In this document: positions 55,645-58,359 of the stretch, in pieces
Numbering within the stretch: position 1 is the stretch's first letter
Layout of the letters: each line of letters opens with the position of its first letter
Origin: Candidatus Omnitrophota bacterium
GTDB taxonomy: Bacteria > Omnitrophota > Gorgyraeia > B26-G9
Direction: 5' to 3'
Length of the DNA stretch: 58,359 nucleotides
NCBI GenBank assembly: GCA_018813905.1
Contig: JAHJAO010000030.1
Location: 1-58,359 of the forward strand
Translations under genes and position numbers: made by a program
Notes under the pieces: model-generated
What the model was told of the DNA's origin: nothing
The model's input: the letters and a program-made list of their open reading frames with translations, nothing else
Database searches by the model: none

Positions 55645-56715
55645 ATGTGGCAAGGTATTATCAATGGTTACAAAAAATATTTGCCGGTCAGCAATAAAAC
55701 ACCAATAATTACTTTGAATGAGGGCAATACCCCTTTAATTTACGCTGCGGCCATTAGTAAATTGGTCGGCAAAAATATTTCCGTGTATCTGAAATATGAA
55801 GGCTTAAATCCGACCGGGTCGTTTAAGGACCGGGGGATGACCATGGCCATTTCCAAGGCCAAGGAAGAAAATGCGCGCGCGGTCATGTGCGCTTCCACCG
55901 GCAATACTTCGGCAGCGGCTGCGGCTTACAGCGCAAAAGCTAATCTGAAATGCATTGTTTTAATTCCCAAAGGGGCGATTGCTCTGGGAAAGTTAGCCCA
56001 GGCGCTAATCCATGGCGCGCAAGTTCTGGCTGTTGACGGCAATTTTGATCAGGCCTTAGAGCTTGTACGGCAGATAACCGATAATTTTCCGGTAACGTTA
56101 GTAAATTCTCTTAATCCCTACCGTATTGAAGGGCAGAAGACAGCGGCGTTTGAGATCTGCGACCAATTAGGACAGGCGCCGGAATTTCTCTCTATCCCCG
56201 TGGGAAACGCGGGAAATATTACGGCGTATTGGAAAGGATTTAACGAATACGCTCAAGGCAAAGTTAAACCCATCTTGCCGAAGATGCTCGGGTTTCAAGC
56301 CGAGGGGGCAGCTCCGATTGTCAAAAAGATGATTATTAGGGAACCGAAAACAATCGCTACCGCCATAAAAATCGGCAATCCGGCAAGCTGGCAACATGCA
56401 ATAGAGGCGCGGGATGAATCAAACGGGTTGATTGATGAGGTTACGGACGAAGAAATTTTAGCCGCTTACCGATTGCTCTCCGGCCAGGAAGGTGTTTTTG
56501 TCGAGCCGGCATCAGCTGCTTCGGTTGCTGGTATTATAAAATTGAGCAAGCAGGGATATTTTAATAAAATACCGGCCGGGGCAAAAATTGTTTGCATCCT
56601 AACCGGGCACGGCTTAAAAGATCCGGACCGGGCGATAAAAAGCGTAGCTGAGCCAAAAATAATACCGGCTCAGATAGAAGCGGTTTTAAAAGAGACGGGA
56701 ATAAAAAAGATATGA
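55645..56715 (+). CDS. thrC: Threonine synthase
   Basis: PLP enzyme making threonine from O-phosphohomoserine. The N-terminus [10 protein letters not shown], the PLP lysine in [11 protein letters not shown], the [18 protein letters not shown] block and the C-terminal [13 protein letters not shown] are typical of the short bacterial class. ATG 55645 gives 356 residues. It overlaps the next gene by 4 bases, tying it to the proposed homoserine kinase. Confidence 0.96.
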   Translation: MWQGIINGYKKYLPVSNKTPIITLNEGNTPLIYAAAISKLVGKNISVYLKYEGLNPTGSFKDRGMTMAISKAKEENARAVMCASTGNTSAAAAAYSAKANLKCIVLIPKGAIALGKLAQALIHGAQVLAVDGNFDQALELVRQITDNFPVTLVNSLNPYRIEGQKTAAFEICDQLGQAPEFLSIPVGNAGNITAYWKGFNEYAQGKVKPILPKMLGFQAEGAAPIVKKMIIREPKTIATAIKIGNPASWQHAIEARDESNGLIDEVTDEEILAAYRLLSGQEGVFVEPASAASVAGIIKLSKQGYFNKIPAGAKIVCILTGHGLKDPDRAIKSVAEPKIIPAQIEAVLKETGIKKI

Positions 56716-57932
56716 AGAAATTAAAATACATCGTTTTGGTGGCGGACGGGATGGCCGACTATCCGCTCGAGGAATTAGGAGGAAAAACTCCGTTGGAAGT
56801 AGCCAGAACCACAAATATGGATTTTTTAGCGCAACAGGGAAAGGTGGGAATAACCTGTTTTGTCCCAAAAGGCATGACCCCGGGCAGTGACATTGCTAAT
56901 CTGTCTATTTTTGGTTATGACCCGGTAAAATATTTTAGCGGCCGCGGACCGTTGGAAGCGTTAAATATAGGGATTGATTTAAAAGATGACGAAGTCGCTT
57001 TCCGCTGCAATTTTATTACTGTGGAAAATGATAAACTGGTTGATTACAGCGCCGGCCATATCACGACAAAGGAAGCCCTGGTGCTGATAAAGACATTAAA
57101 CAAAACTTTAGGCGCGGAAGACGTGCGTTTTTACGCCGGGGTCAGTTACCGGCATTTGATGGTCGTCCGCGGAGCCGTACCTGAGTTTTTAAATATAAAA
57201 TGTTATCCGCCGCATGATATTATGGGTGAAAATATTCCCAAACATCTACCCAAAACAGCGACCGCGGAAAATGAAAAAATTATTCAGCTCATGGGCAAAT
57301 CTAAAAACGTATTGTCCGAGCATGAGATTAATCTGGTCCGGATTGACCTAAAAGAGAACCCGGCGAATATGATCTGGTTGTGGGGACAGGGAAAGAAAGT
57401 GCAAATGCCTACTTTCAGGCAAAAGTATGGCTTAGAAGGCTCGGTAATTTCGGCCGTAGACCTTATTAAAGGTATCGGTATTGCCGCGGGGCTTACGCCG
57501 ATAGCCGTGCCGGGGGTTACGGGTTATTACGACACTAACTACGAAGGCAAAGCGGAGTATGCCTTAGAAGCCTTAAAAGACAAGGATTTTATTTTTGTCC
57601 ATGTGGAAGCTCCGGATGAAGCGGGACATAACGCCGATACCCGGGAGAAGATAAAAGCGATTGAAAACTTTGACCGGTATGTCGTGGGGAAAATTCTTGC
57701 TGAATTTAAGGATAGAAAAGATGAGGTGCGAATTCTGGTTTTACCGGATCACCCTACGCCGATTTCTTTGCGGACGCATACCGCGGACCCGATTTGTTTT
57801 GTTATGTTTGGCGCAGGGATTGAATCCAATGGCTTGGATGCTTTTAATGAAAATTTAGCTCAAAAAAGCAAATATACGATAAGTGTCGGGCATGATCTTA
57901 TGGAAAGTTTTCTTAAAAAAGAAAATATTTAA
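56712..57932 (+). CDS. Cofactor-independent phosphoglycerate mutase family, proposed homoserine kinase
   Basis: Alkaline-phosphatase-superfamily protein of 406 residues, ApgM-like ([20 protein letters not shown] at the start, [15 protein letters not shown] with the catalytic Ser, [13 protein letters not shown] and [17 protein letters not shown] metal motifs). This subfamily was proposed (TIGR02535) to supply homoserine kinase in organisms that lack ThrB, based on clustering with threonine genes. Here it overlaps thrC and follows hom, with no thrB between them, which supports that role. A phosphoglycerate mutase role in glycolysis is the alternative, and both may hold. Confidence 0.82.
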   Translation: MKKLKYIVLVADGMADYPLEELGGKTPLEVARTTNMDFLAQQGKVGITCFVPKGMTPGSDIANLSIFGYDPVKYFSGRGPLEALNIGIDLKDDEVAFRCNFITVENDKLVDYSAGHITTKEALVLIKTLNKTLGAEDVRFYAGVSYRHLMVVRGAVPEFLNIKCYPPHDIMGENIPKHLPKTATAENEKIIQLMGKSKNVLSEHEINLVRIDLKENPANMIWLWGQGKKVQMPTFRQKYGLEGSVISAVDLIKGIGIAAGLTPIAVPGVTGYYDTNYEGKAEYALEALKDKDFIFVHVEAPDEAGHNADTREKIKAIENFDRYVVGKILAEFKDRKDEVRILVLPDHPTPISLRTHTADPICFVMFGAGIESNGLDAFNENLAQKSKYTISVGHDLMESFLKKENI

Positions 57933-58011
57933 AAAACATTGTTTACTATAACATATTGTATTGCAACTAGTTATATGTATATCCAATTGTGGAAAAATTC
58001 CGCATTGTTAC

Positions 58012-58040
58012 TTGACAAGGACATAAGGGTATGATATACT
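58012..58040 (+). promoter_or_regulatory. Near-perfect sigma-70 promoter for the riboswitch leader
   Basis: TTGACA (58012-58017), a 17-base spacer and TATACT (58035-58040). The transcript would start near 58047, leaving a leader of about 255 bases. Confidence 0.88.
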
Positions 58041-58095
58041 TATTATGCAGATTAGAAAAACTTTTATTCTGCTTAAACTAAGTAGTTTTGATATC

Positions 58096-58213
58096 CGAAA
58101 ATCCGCGAAAGCGGGCATACCAAGAAAAGGTATGGGCAAACCCTGAGCGATCAGGGGGCGCAAAGCTACGGGTCTTGAAGCAAAAGCTAAGATCGCCGGG
58201 CGCACCGACAACT
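58096..58213 (+). ncRNA. GEMM-type (class I) c-di-GMP riboswitch aptamer
   Basis: The core is recognisable: GGGCAAACC followed by the P2 hairpin CCCTGA-GCGA-TCAGGG with a GNRA tetraloop, then GGCGCAAAGC, and the second helix CGGGTCT ... AAGATCGCCGGG. This resembles the Geobacter-type members of the class. A short upstream hairpin CATACC/GGTATG could compete with closing helix P1 (GGTATG with CGCACC). Class I senses c-di-GMP; a subgroup senses 3',3'-cGAMP, and I cannot assign the selectivity base with certainty. Exact ends are approximate. Confidence 0.85.
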
Positions 58214-58232
58214 AACTTTTAGCAAGCTAAAG

Positions 58233-58272
58233 ACAGCCGAGCTGCCGAAGATGCAGGTCGGCTTTATTTTTT
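58233..58272 (+). terminator. Rho-independent terminator downstream of the riboswitch
   Basis: AGCCGA-G-CTGC pairs with GCAG-G-TCGGCT (one mismatch) around CGAAGAT, followed by TTTATTTTTT. Its place between aptamer and gene suggests transcriptional control by ligand binding. Confidence 0.88.
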
Positions 58273-58303
58273 GGAAAAACTGGGAAAGGAGGACGCATAA
58301 AAG

Positions 58304-58359
58304 ATGGCGCAAGGAAGTAATGGAAAACGGAATTTCAAAACGCATATAGATAATGGTTG
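58304..58359 (+). CDS. Partial gene under riboswitch control
   Basis: The window ends after the first 18 codons (MAQGSNGKRNFKTHIDNG). AGGAGG at 58287-58292 supports the ATG, with an 11-base spacing. The visible part is hydrophilic with no signal peptide; the family cannot be named. Its control by a cyclic-dinucleotide riboswitch suggests a role in motility, adhesion, extracellular matrix or, for cGAMP types, electron-transfer surface proteins. Confidence 0.7.
   Translation, partial: MAQGSNGKRNFKTHIDNG

Overview
This window is a dense, almost purely chromosomal stretch of a bacterium with about 55 protein genes. Most genes lie on the + strand, and many stops and starts overlap by 1-20 bases. 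I see no transposase, integrase, phage gene or CRISPR array. Standard bacterial genetics fits throughout: consensus -35/-10 promoters, AGGAGG ribosome sites, and TGA used as a normal stop (aspS, ppdK). The mix suggests a Gram-negative-type bacterium from an uncultured lineage, most like Omnitrophota (OP3). That placement is inference from gene style, not a search: many small lipoproteins, a LysM lipoprotein, a fused DgkA-PAP2 enzyme, c-di-GMP parts and PilT.

Layout. 1-2457: tail of an nrnA-truB-ribF operon, cut at the left edge. 2488-9104: lysC behind its own promoter, then cimA, valS, nadC. 9177-13951: pilT, uvrB, birA, coaX. 14024-16154: CIRCE-controlled groES-groEL with a clear terminator. 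16160-29833: a long run from one strong promoter (guaB3-like, aspS, LysM lipoprotein, phoH, 7TM-HD, ybeY, dgkA-PAP2, recO, glyS, ppdK, sigma-70 factor, apt). 29887-37942: a lipoprotein, tRNA-Arg(CCT) behind a structured leader, a PHP phosphatase, another lipoprotein, a PilZ protein, a thioesterase, an HtpX-like protease carrying an EF-hand loop, a small exported protein and a 1119-residue glycoside-phosphorylase-like protein. 37952-41584: mostly minus-strand genes (ispH, polyprenyl synthase, and a receiver-GGDEF gene broken by an in-frame TGA) around a ybaB-like gene. 41657-53657: acyP, phosphoesterase, lipoprotein, MBL hydrolase, an orphan 65-residue gene, then M16 protease-rpe-pgm-lepA-lepB-pgsA-der-plsY-gpsA. 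53705-57932: tRNA-Pro(GGG), a second PilZ protein, and hom-thrC plus a phosphoglycerate-mutase-like proposed homoserine kinase. 58012-58359: a consensus promoter, a GEMM-type cyclic-dinucleotide riboswitch, a terminator and the first 18 codons of the gene it controls.

How the parts work together. LysC, Hom, the ApgM-like protein and ThrC would take aspartate to threonine, while CimA offers an isoleucine route through citramalate. LepB, PgsA, PlsY, GpsA, DgkA-PAP2, polyprenyl synthase and IspH cover envelope lipid and carrier chemistry. A degenerate receiver-GGDEF gene, two PilZ proteins, a GEMM riboswitch and PilT point to cyclic-di-GMP control of surface behaviour.

I did not find an obvious new multi-gene system. 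The best leads are the EF-hand inside the HtpX-like protease, the stop-interrupted receiver-GGDEF gene, the orphan 65-residue gene with its own promoter and terminator, the structured tRNA-Arg leader, the hairpin-rich leader of the ybaB-like gene, and the riboswitch at the right edge. All functional statements rest on motif recognition by eye.
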